Part shown: in pieces, positions 12,056 to 20,642 of the stretch
How positions within the stretch are numbered: the first letter of the stretch is position 1
How the letters are laid out: the number at the start of each line of letters is the position of its first letter
From: Tigriopus japonicus
Taxonomy: Eukaryota > Arthropoda > Copepoda > Harpacticoida > Harpacticidae
Assembly (NCBI GenBank): GCA_010645155.1
Contig: CM021313.1
Span: forward strand, 672,139-736,138
Reading direction: 5' to 3'
Length of the DNA: 64,000 bases
Made by a program: the position numbers and the translations under genes
The notes under the pieces: generated by a model
Told to the model about the DNA's origin: nothing
The model's input: only the letters and a program-made list of their open reading frames with translations
Database searches by the model: none

Positions 12056-12183
12056 AGACAGACCTAAAATGAGCTAGAAGGCTAGAAAGACAGACCTAAA
12101 ATGAGCTAGAAGGCTAGAAAGACAGACCTAAAATGAGCTAGAAGGCTAGAAAGACAGACCTAAAATGAGCTAGAAGGCTAGAA
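12056..12183 (+). repeat. 32-bp minisatellite, four identical units
   Basis: Four perfect head-to-tail copies of a 32-bp unit that begins AGACAGACCTAAAATGAGCT and ends AGAAGGCTAGAA. The array runs straight out of the gap on its left, so more units are expected. Confidence 0.95.
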
Positions 12184-12529
12184 TTCTAGAAAGGCCCTAA
12201 TCAACATTGTGTGGCCTCAAAAAGTAACATCAGACAATTACAGCAATTAGCAATCAGCAACTGTGTCTTCACAGGATTTGCTTGGGAGTGCTCCAACTGA
12301 TCCAAAACGTGAACAAAACTTCCAAGTCTAAGATCACATTGGAAATAGGTTGCAAACATAATATCGGACATTTGCTCTCTCTTTTTTGATCTTGTGTACA
12401 TGTAGACACTGAACACTACCCTATAGTGGAACCAATTAATCTCTTGCGCATTCTCTTTCAATTCAAGTGCTTAAGCCAGTCTTTTAGTCGGTTTATGTCC
12501 ACCTTTAAAGGCCTAACCCGAATGCCTCA

Positions 12530-12712
12530 ACATGCTAGAGGTCTAGAATATGAGAACTACAACAAGCTAGAGGTCTAGAATAAGAAAACCACAATAAGCT
12601 AGAGGTCTTGAAGAACAACAACAAACAAAAGGTCTAGAATAGGAGAACAACAACAGGCTAGAGGTCTAGAATAAGAATGTTACAACAAGCTAGATGAAAT
12701 AATTGTATATTC
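12530..12712 (+). repeat. degenerate 32-bp minisatellite, block 2
   Basis: About five diverged units built on CAACAAGCTAGAGGTCTAGA followed by an AAGA-rich spacer. The AGCTAGAGGTCTAGA core resembles AGCTAGAAGGCTAGAA in the perfect array at 12056-12183, so they probably share an origin. Confidence 0.8.
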
Positions 12713-13627
12713 TAGACCTGTTTATTGAGCAAAGGGTTTTGCATTATCTTTGAAGTTACACTAAAGTCATAGTTGGACAAGAAGGTTCTTACCTTCAGCC
12801 TCGCAGCACCATCACCCTTGAACAGGAGGAGAAAGACTGGGGATGGGAATTAGTCTGTAAAACGCAAACTGGAGAGAGGTCACGGTGTTCTGAATGGCTT
12901 TTTAGGTTTGAATCAAAATACCCGAAGACATCAAGGCACTTTTTGGACTCACAATTCAATGGGGAACAACTTTACTTTTTATCATATTATATGAGTTTAT
13001 GCCCAGGGAAAAAGTTGTATACCTAAAAACCTATTAATTGTTAGGAAAAAACAAATTCCCAAAAATTTCATATAGCTTTTCAATATTGCAACCATGAATG
13101 AAATTTCTTGAATTTGGAGCTTTTGTTAAAATAGCTCAAAATAATAAAAATTATCACTTAAAAGGCACTTTAAATACATTTTGCGATAAAAAAAAATTTT
13201 GCACTATCAAAGACACTCAAAGTTGGGTAATACCTAAAAGCTTTGAAAAATTCGGTTAATGTTTCAATTTTCGATTTTAGTCCATTTCGAACATGGTCCT
13301 TCTAGAAATCGTAAATTTGAATATGAATCTGTTAGACATATTTATTTGTAATTTTAGCAGAACTCACATCATAGCGTTCTCTAAATAGTTATGAAATATG
13401 CTTTCCAAAAATCTTGATTAAGTGCATTTTAAGCAAGGATGGCTCAAGCCAGGATTACTTTCAAAATACACACTTGGTCCGATTAGTACAATGGAAATTC
13501 AACGGAACAATATGTTTGTTGCAAAAACCTCACATTTTAGTACAGTGATCGGACCTGGTGTGTATTTTTGAAATCCGTCCTGAAGAACAGTGGTTCCTGA
13601 TTTTAAGTGATATTTTATATCATTACA
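12713..13627. other. unique sequence between minisatellite blocks
   Basis: Roughly 900 bp of AT-rich sequence without a supported gene. It separates two blocks of the same minisatellite family, as if inserted into or grown between them. Confidence 0.4.
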
Positions 13628-13925
13628 CTAGGGGTCTAGAATAAGAGAACTGCAACAAGCTAGAGGTCTAGCGGAAGAAAACTACAACAAGCTAGAGGTC
13701 TAAAAGAAGAGAACTACAACAAGCTGGAGGTCTAGAGGAAGAGAACTACAACAAGCCAGAGGTCAAGAAGAAAGAAACTAAAAGGAGCTAGAGGTCTAGA
13801 TGAAGAGAACTACAACAAGCCAGACGTCTTGAAGAAGAGAATTACAACAAGCCATAGGTCTAGAGGAAGAGAACTACAACAAGCTAGAGGTCTAGAAGAA
13901 GAGAACTACGACAAGCCATAGGTCT
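13628..13925 (+). repeat. degenerate 32-bp minisatellite, block 3
   Basis: About nine units of the pattern GGTCTAGAAGAAGAGAACTA then CAACAAGCTAGA, period 32 bp, each with a few substitutions. The unit is the same as in 12530-12712. A still more diverged tail (AGAGGTCTA-type words) can be followed to about 14640. Confidence 0.85.
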
Positions 13926-14075
13926 GGAGCCAAATACCTACAGTTATTGACTGAGCTAGAAGCCTAACTGTAAGCTAAGGCATGAAGGACTGAATTTCTG
14001 GAGTGGGAGACTAACAATGCGAATTATGAGTTCCTGCAATTGGGTTCTTCTGCAAGCGAGATCTGCCTTGTATTC

Positions 14076-14296
14076 AGTAGACTACGTATTTCAAATTTCA
14101 GCTCAATCGAATGCCGGAGTGAAAAGTTATGCCTTCTCAAACTTATGTGCTGAAGAAAGCATTGAATGAAATCATTCGCCTTTTTAAGGGCAAGTTCATT
14201 CATTCTTGGTGGCATTTGCACTGAACTTTCAGTGAACATAACTTTTGACTCCGACGTTTGATTGAGCTAAAAAGTGAAATACGTATTCTACTCATC
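14076..14296. repeat. foldback repeat of about 220 bp
   Basis: The left arm (about 14076-14133) contains TACGTATTTC, CAGCTCAATCGAATG and AAAAGTTATG. The right arm (about 14237-14296) carries the inverse of the same order. Half-copies with TACGTATTTCAG and AGCTCAATCGAAC recur near 55090-55130 and 57277-57312, so the unit is dispersed. It could be a second foldback family or the ends of a decayed DNA transposon. Confidence 0.65.
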
Positions 14297-15474
14297 ATAT
14301 GGAAGATATAATTTGCAGAAGAACATAATTGAATTGTTCTTACTGGAGATCATGATTCCTTTCGTTAGCCTCCCAGTCCAAATTATTCAGTGGTTCTTGG
14401 CTAAGGTCTTGAATTGCCAATATGATTTTATTTTGAGAAATAGAATTTAAGAAAATAGAATAGTTGGAATGAAAAAGTCTGAAATATAAGAAGTCTAAAA
14501 CTAGAGCTTTAGAGGTCTACATGTAGAGTATATAAAGAACAAAAAACGAAGATCTGGGGTTCTAAGAGTTATAGAACAAGAAATCTTGAATTGCTTAGGA
14601 CCAAGAGGTCTAAAAACGACTAGAAATATAAAACTAGGTGTAGGGGAACCAAATCCTAAGGCATTTTGAATGCTTGGTAAATTTTGAATTAGTTATAGAA
14701 ATTGAGATCTTTGATTAGAGATCACATTCTGATATTCTGTATTCAGATGATTAAGAATCATTGCCTTAGACTTATGATTTAGAAGGCTACAACTAGAGTT
14801 CCCCTTGCGGAGCTTGAGACTTGAAGAAACGCCGGCTGGGCGAGGCTCAACCCTCCGATCCTAGCATCAACAATCAAAAAAAATACTGCATTGACACTAA
14901 AACAGAGGATAAGGAGTGATGGAATATTATCATGAAGTTCGATGCCTTTGACATTTTTTTTATTTTTCCTTGTAATGATGGCCCTTTTTTATAGACCCCA
15001 AGGATAATCTACTCCTAGATGGAGACCTTATTGAAAAATGAGACTCTGTCAGTGACGTGACACCAGGAGCGCTCTCTAGCGGCCTCCCTTTATCGTGTTG
15101 GTCGTCGTTGTTGTTGTCGTCGTCGTCCTCCTCCTCCTCCTCTCTCTCGAGATTGAATGTGGGCAGATCAGTGGGTGTGGCTGTTGGGCAGACGGCAGTA
15201 CGAGAGGAGGAGGAGTAGGAGTAGGAGGAGTCCAACTGGGCAGACAGTCAGTCACTCACCCAAGCTGGATTTACGCGCCATCATGGACAATTAAGTTTGG
15301 GACGATATCTTTCGGTGGTTTCGTGGTTTCCTGAACCAGAATAGGCCCTTCAATTCAATTCCTAGAGTTCCTCGACAAAGAATGTTTGAGACAAACGGAA
15401 TTATTGTTCTTGTTCTTGTCTGATTCCCAGAAGATAGCTCCAGCTTTCGTTGCCCTAACTTCTCACCAAGAACC
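14297..15474. other. upstream region of the Gag/Sp gene
   Basis: No gene can be supported. Diverged AGAGGTCTA words reach about 14640. A copy of the GC-rich dispersed repeat lies at about 14830-14875. A GTC/GTT then TCC microsatellite occupies about 15098-15150. A CTTGTCTGATTCCCAG string ending at 15430 could be a splice acceptor for a 5' untranslated exon. Confidence 0.45.
14830..14875 (+). repeat. dispersed GC-rich repeat, copy 3
   Basis: GCCGGCTGGGCGAGGCTCAA is followed by CCCTCCGATCCTAGCATCAA. It is the same family as the copies at 283-350 and 9012-9112. Confidence 0.6.
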
Positions 15475-16785
15475 ATGAATGGTTCGGAATGCAACGGCTT
15501 AGGCAATGGGAAACCCGGGAAATCTCTCGATGAAGCTTGGCTAAGCTCTTTCCGACAGTTCATGCCCGAATTTGACCCAGAGTCTGGCATCGAAGGAGGG
15601 AGCAACGACCTCTACCGCACTTGGACTTGCTATGTTCAAACCTTCAATGATCTCTGTCAATTGCACGCTATTGAAGGGGGATCGACGAAGACATCCTTGT
15701 TTTTACTCTTGTGCGGGTTTAAGATACGCGAAAAACTGGTCGAGTACGGTTTTGAGAGCGGAAACACCGACTTTGAGCTCCTTGTGAATTTTCTGAGCTC
15801 TATGTTTGCCGATCGGCAAGCCATTCATCTCAATCGATATCAGTTTTTCTATGAACACGGTCACCCGCTCGCAGGAGAAAACTCACAGCAATGGGTACGT
15901 CGATTGTGGAACTTGAGTAAGTCGTGCAATTTTGATCAGTTCTCACCTCAAGATGCAGTTTCACTGCTGCTCATGCGACACGAACCCAAAATCAAGACCC
16001 AAGTGGCGGCTAATCCAACCCTAACGGCTATGGATGTGATCCTACAACTAGACAAGACTTTTGCTCAAGAGTTTGAAGAGCACTTGCCCGGAGAAGGGGA
16101 GGAAGATGAAACCAATACGCCCATTAACGTCGATCTTCAATGGGGGGACGAAGTGGCTGGGGATCAAAACGACGACGACAATAGCTCGTCCCAGGTCGTA
16201 AACTCTACCGATTCGATTAAACTCGAGCTCGATGACGTTTCCAAAGAATCGGTGGGTGCCTTTATGGGGCATCCCGAAGAGAGCTCAGACGGATCGATGC
16301 ACATGTTGACCCCTGATCTGAGCAAGCTCAAACCAGTGGGTGGTCCCAAAGCGTCCGGTGCGTCCTCGTCGCCTGCGGGCAAGTCTGTGTGTTCATGTCC
16401 GAATTGCGAAAACGCTCCTCCAGGTGTACGTCCAGCCCGTCATAAGTGTCATTTTCAAGGCTGTGGAAAAGAGTACACGAAAACTAGCCATTTGAAGTCG
16501 CATTTAAACTCTCATAGTGACGTGCTCCCGTTTGGGTGCACCCATTGTGACAAACGATTTTACCGGTCCGATCAGTTAACTCGACACGTCCGGATTCACA
16601 CGGGAGAGAAACGGTATTGGTGTCAAGTGTGTCATAAAGCATTTTCTCGATCCGATCATTTGACCAAGCACGCTAAAACTCACAAAGATCAAGACGTGTC
16701 GGCCATTATCGGCCAAGCTCAGAACAATCCCAATGATCCCAATGGCCAACCTGGGGGACAGATGATGGGCCATCTCGTTCAATAA
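15475..16785 (+). CDS. Gag capsid-like domain fused to Sp-type zinc fingers
   Basis: Intronless 436-aa frame beginning at a well-placed ATG (AACCATGAATGG). The C-terminus is a nuclear DNA-binding domain of the Sp/KLF kind: a Btd-box-like CSCPNC at 306-311 and three C2H2 fingers with Cys/His at 325/330/343/347, 355/358/371/375 and 383/386/399/403. Recognition helices are KTSHLKSH, RSDQLTRH and RSDHLTKH. Finger 2 has C-X2-C where Sp/KLF proteins have C-X4-C. Residues 30-200 instead look like a Ty3/gypsy-type Gag capsid: W50-x2-Y53-x3-F57, KTSLFLLLCGFKIREKL, an ELLVNFLSSMF helix, GENSQQWVRRLWNLSKSCNF (134-153) and a final PTLTAMDVILQLDKTFAQ helix. An acidic Ser-rich linker joins them. No CCHC knuckle, protease, RT or LTR is seen, so this looks like a host gene. 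It probably acts as a transcription factor whose capsid part oligomerises. The Gag assignment is by eye. Confidence 0.8.
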   Translation: MNGSECNGLGNGKPGKSLDEAWLSSFRQFMPEFDPESGIEGGSNDLYRTWTCYVQTFNDLCQLHAIEGGSTKTSLFLLLCGFKIREKLVEYGFESGNTDFELLVNFLSSMFADRQAIHLNRYQFFYEHGHPLAGENSQQWVRRLWNLSKSCNFDQFSPQDAVSLLLMRHEPKIKTQVAANPTLTAMDVILQLDKTFAQEFEEHLPGEGEEDETNTPINVDLQWGDEVAGDQNDDDNSSSQVVNSTDSIKLELDDVSKESVGAFMGHPEESSDGSMHMLTPDLSKLKPVGGPKASGASSSPAGKSVCSCPNCENAPPGVRPARHKCHFQGCGKEYTKTSHLKSHLNSHSDVLPFGCTHCDKRFYRSDQLTRHVRIHTGEKRYWCQVCHKAFSRSDHLTKHAKTHKDQDVSAIIGQAQNNPNDPNGQPGGQMMGHLVQ

Positions 16786-17014
16786 GGTTGGAAATTTCTC
16801 AACCATTTCTCAACATTATTATATTGTGAACCAAAAGCTAACTTTCACATATGTACATCAAAATGAGCGATACAAAAGTACACGTACATCCAGAGCTCTC
16901 TTCTTACCAATGTCAAAACGCATTTCATCACATAAGCTAACAAAGTATGAAATACAAAATGTACTAAACTGAAATTATCCTCCCCGTTTTATCCAATGAA
17001 TCCTCCAGGTTTCT
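16786..17014. other. convergent 3' region
   Basis: Only 229 bp separate the stop codons of the Gag/Sp gene (+) and the JmjC gene (-), so their transcripts probably overlap at the 3' ends. Confidence 0.5.
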
Positions 17015-18057
17015 TCACGTGTACTCATTGGTGATCGTTATCGACAGCCCATCTAGAACACTAGTGGAATGATACCACCAGTTTGTGTTGACTACGATCA
17101 CATCTCCCGGCTCCAAAATGGTCTCCATGGGTCCAGGACATATCCGAGCGCATTCAGGAGGTGGTTTCAGTTGCCATAGCTTTCGTCCTCTAATCTACGA
17201 CAATGGGTTATCAATAGAAAACGTTAGCCAAAAGGTCAAAATGTGAGAGTTTTAGAACTCACCTGGGCTTGCCAAGAAGCGTGAACCACGTTATCAATGT
17301 GAAAAGGAGCTCCAAATCCTGGCGTTCCCATGAAGAACCAATCCCGTCGACCGGATTCCGATTCCTTGGGGATGAACCACGGTGTCTCGTAATAATCTCG
17401 GAGAATGGCTCGCGCTTGTGGATCACAATCAGCCCATCCGATATACCAAGGTGTATAAGTGCCTTTCATTTCATATCGACCTCGGGGCATGCTGAATACC
17501 TCATCCATGCTGGAGAACTCGCTAAAATCCCAGGAGAAGAACTGGCAATCCGGTTCGCTGTTATATAAAACTGGACTGTTCAACCGGTCATAGATTTCCA
17601 TGAAGAATTTGAAGTCAAACGCCGTCATGGCCTTCCAATCTTGCGTGACATTCCGCACTATTAAGGGTTGACCCGTAAATGCGTACACATTTTCGAATAT
17701 ATCCGGATCCATCTCATCATTGGGAATCTCATGGATGTGCGTGACATTCTCGCACATCTGGCAATTGACCAAAGGCCGACAGTAATCGAATTGACCGTTC
17801 TTCTTGTATAACTTGACGCAATCGCGATCTGAGTCGTATTCATATCCGCGGAAAATGACTTCCCCGTGCTTCAGGGCAGAATCCCAGAGCTCCCAACGCA
17901 AGATTGCCAATCCAATCACCATTCCCAACAGAAGAGCACTTTTTACCGAGATTTCGAATCGAATGAGAACGAAACTAGAGCCCTCTTGATTGGTGGGCTT
18001 TTGCTCGTTTGAAGCGAGCGACGCACGAGTATCAAGTCCACCATTCTTGACGGACAT
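17015..18057 (-). CDS. membrane-anchored JmjC-domain oxygenase
   Basis: Two exons, 18057-17263 and 17194-17015, give 324 aa. A GTGAGT donor and an in-phase acceptor surround a 68-bp intron. The protein has one hydrophobic segment near residues 39-54 (SALLLGMVIGLAILRW), suggesting a type II membrane anchor, then a JmjC-type cupin. The expected Fe(II) ligands are present: H253 and D255 in PFHIDNVVH, and H307 in WWYHST. GRRDWFFMGTPGFGAPFHID and IRGRKLWQLKPPPECARI resemble the JMJD6/JMJD8-like hydroxylase group. It is likely a 2-oxoglutarate-dependent oxygenase acting in the secretory lumen. Substrate and exact orthologue are not known. The second exon encodes the last iron ligand, so both exons are needed for activity. 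Confidence 0.82.
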
Positions 18058-18411
18058 TTCGGCACTGCTGAGTTAGTATTGAGCCTTGGAGACTTTCCGA
18101 AAGAATTGGGACATATTTTCTCTTGTCTTACTATGACCATGTTCCAAAGAGTGGAGAAGAAGACAACTAGCGATACTTTGGTGCGCATAATCTCACCATG
18201 ACCAGGCGTCTTTTTCACAGCCTTTAACGAAGCTATCGGTCACAAACAGGTCTACGTAGAGAGGGGTCTTAAAAAAAGAAGGCCAATAAGAGTGGGTAGG
18301 CCTCTATTCCCTCTACCCCGTTCTCGAGTGATGATGATTGTTTTCTTCAATATTTGTATTTATCAATCATTATTGAATGGTATGATGTAGCTAATATGGA
18401 AATCATGTCAG

Positions 18412-19221
18412 TTATTGTAGAGCACATACTGCGGTTTTGACTGTTCCACCGGAATTGGCAATGATTCGGTCCTGCCTTGGGATCATCACTTCCGCTTTCA
18501 CCACTTGATGCTGTTGCTCTTGATCTGCTCTCGATAATCTGCAAAGAGATTCATCATTGGAAGCTATAAATTGACACATTTAGGTGTTCACCTTACTTGA
18601 TGCCCATGAGTTCGGCTGCAATCTTTTGAAAGCAAAGATTAACACCTTCTCCAGATTTAGCTGAAACAGCGTACGTGAGAAGCGAGTTCTCCTGTGCAAA
18701 ACGGTGATGCCGTTCGGACTTCACCGATCGTTTGTGCTCCAAATCGATTTTATTCGCTATCAAAGCAAAAGAACAAGGAGATGGTCGATCCTCCGAGGAT
18801 CCGACGCAACGTTTGCATTGCTTGAGCCATCCTTCCAGATTCTCGAAGCTATTGAAATTGCTCACATCGTACACCAGAAGAACAGCGTGTGCACCAAAGA
18901 TGTATTTGTCGATCATGGTTCCTTCCATGGCGGCTCCACCAATGTCCCAAATCTGCCAGGGCCAAAATTGATAGTCATTAATCGTTTCAGGTGCAAAGTG
19001 AAAGATGTAAATTATGCTTGAATTACTTTTAACGCTGCAGGCTTGTTACCCGGGAGCATGATTCGTTTGAGATAGAATTCCACTCCCACGGTGGGTGTGT
19101 ACATCTTGCTGAAACTTTCCTGTGAGTATTTGTTAGCTAGGGCAGTTTTGCCCACCGTCGGATCACCAACTAAAACGAGTTTGAACTGACGTTCCACAGC
19201 CTCGTCCTCAGAGTCAGACAT
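18412..19221 (-). CDS. Rab28: Rab28 small GTPase
   Basis: Three exons (19221-19027, 18952-18597, 18538-18412) give 225 aa, close to vertebrate Rab28. The start MSDSEDEA and the order of motifs match that family: GDPTVGKT (P-loop), TPTVGVEFYLKRI, WDIGG (G3), NKIDLEH (G4) and SAK (G5). The C-terminus is CALQ, a CaaX box like that of Rab28 (other Rabs end in CC or CXC), so farnesylation is expected. Rab28 acts in ciliary and endosomal traffic. The residue after WDIGG is Ala, where Rab28 has the catalytic Gln; this is reported as a finding. Donors are GTAATT and GTAAGG. Retaining intron 2 would stop the protein right after GIK. Confidence 0.92.
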
Positions 19222-19562
19222 TCTGTGAAAAGAATTGCAATATAAAAATCAACTATTAGTAGAAGCAGGCAGGATAGATAAAATAATGGCTTGATAATAT
19301 TGAAACTGCAAGAATGGAAGGTCTACTATTAACAAGAAAAATGAAAATACCTCTATTAAGCAACCCAATACAAAAATGAAAACCTCCTCCGGATTTGATG
19401 TTTTATCATAAGATAGAATTTATTGGCAAAGAGCTAACAAAAGATAAAGATGTGATGTGAAAGTATGGAATATACTCTGTATAAAAGTTGAAAAGATGTG
19501 TCGAGAAAGATATGGGGGTAAATGCACTTGTGGTGAAACGCTCTTGCTAATCGATTGGTAGT

Positions 19563-20642
19563 TCATTCCAAAGCTAGAAACACGGGTTTCTGGCGCTTGA
19601 ACTCGTCAAAGCGTTGTTTAGCGTAGTCGAAATAGTCAAAGTCGATGGAAGAAAACTTGGCTTGCACCAACGACCACATGGCCCACGTGAAGTTGGCCAA
19701 GAGAGAGAATTTGTTCACCAAAACATAGGTCCGATGAACGAGCTCGTCGGAAATCTCAGGAGTCGCATGATAAGCCTGGAGATAACGTCGGATCCAATCC
19801 TTTTGCTCGGGCTCTTTGGGGTAGAGTCGCTCGTAATCGAGATGATCGCCAACTCCGACATACTCCGTGAAATGATTGGCAATATCATAGGCCTGATAGT
19901 TGTTGTCCCCGTACTCGTAGTCAATAAAACGCACTTGAGATTGGTCCTCGCTCAAGATGACGTTTCCCAAGAGGAGATCATTGTGGCAGAACACCACGGG
20001 CGAATCACAGTCACCGAGAAGAGCCTCGAACTCGTCGATTTCGCGCTTAAGCTCGCTCCGGGAGAACAAACCGAGTTCTTGGAATCGACGAGCCTTCTTC
20101 GGATCGTCATATTGCTCTGGACACAGTCTCCAGAAGGTGCGCATCAGCCTCCACAGGCAAGGTTGCCGCTTCAAGGGTTCTTGGTGGTCGTTAAAATGAT
20201 GCATTTTGGCCATCATCTCTAAAACGAGTTGATTAATTTTGGGCTGAACAATGAGGTCGGGTGTGAGCATGGTTCCAGTGATGAACGTATAGGCTACACC
20301 ATTGGCAAACGTGCCGTAGAGTCGAGCGCCGCATCCGGCATCGTAGAAGGCCAACATATTGCGGATTTCCGCTTGACGATCTATCATGGTCTCGGTGTGA
20401 TTCCCGTAGCAACGCACCATAACCATGTCCCGCTTTTGGGAAACTCGGTAGACTCCCACCAAGACATTGGTGATCCCTTCGGAGAACTTCTTGATACGAA
20501 GCTCATCGAGAGGCCATTCGGGTCGAATTTGAGCGACCAAGGCCTTGGCGTCGGTGTGTAAAGACGTTTCCGATTGGAAATCTACCACAAAATCGGGAAA
20601 TTGCGCAATGTCCCGACCACTCAAGTCCACTTTCGGACTCAT
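19563..20642 (-). CDS. ethanolamine kinase (eas/ETNK type)
   Basis: Phosphorylates ethanolamine in the first step of the CDP-ethanolamine route to phosphatidylethanolamine; cytosolic. The frame from the ATG at 20642 gives 359 aa. The kinase hallmarks are HNDLLLGN at about 220-227 (Brenner motif) and FIDYEYG near 239-245, with DIANHFTEYVG downstream. These are typical of the choline/ethanolamine kinase family. The N-terminal part (KKFSEGITNVLVGVY, VMVRCYGNHTE) matches ethanolamine rather than choline kinases. The frame stays open 18 codons upstream to a GTG. A CCTCAGTCAG acceptor-like string just beyond hints at an additional upstream exon, so the true N-terminus is uncertain. Confidence 0.9.
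   Translation of the reverse strand: MSPKVDLSGRDIAQFPDFVVDFQSETSLHTDAKALVAQIRPEWPLDELRIKKFSEGITNVLVGVYRVSQKRDMVMVRCYGNHTETMIDRQAEIRNMLAFYDAGCGARLYGTFANGVAYTFITGTMLTPDLIVQPKINQLVLEMMAKMHHFNDHQEPLKRQPCLWRLMRTFWRLCPEQYDDPKKARRFQELGLFSRSELKREIDEFEALLGDCDSPVVFCHNDLLLGNVILSEDQSQVRFIDYEYGDNNYQAYDIANHFTEYVGVGDHLDYERLYPKEPEQKDWIRRYLQAYHATPEISDELVHRTYVLVNKFSLLANFTWAMWSLVQAKFSSIDFDYFDYAKQRFDEFKRQKPVFLALE

Noticed and set aside
12056..13925. CRISPR-like 32-bp repeats
   Set aside because: Units are directly adjacent with no unique spacers, and the setting is an animal genome. They are minisatellites.
15095..15334. Frame starting with a long Val/Leu run
   Set aside because: Produced by a GTC/GTT and CTC microsatellite; the apparent hydrophobic segment is not evidence of a membrane protein.
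15475..16785. Live Ty3/gypsy retrotransposon
   Set aside because: No LTRs, protease, reverse transcriptase, integrase or CCHC knuckle are seen around the Gag-like part, and the frame continues into Sp-type fingers.
19614..20222. 202-codon plus-strand frame opposite ethanolamine kinase
   Set aside because: Antisense shadow of the conserved kinase frame.
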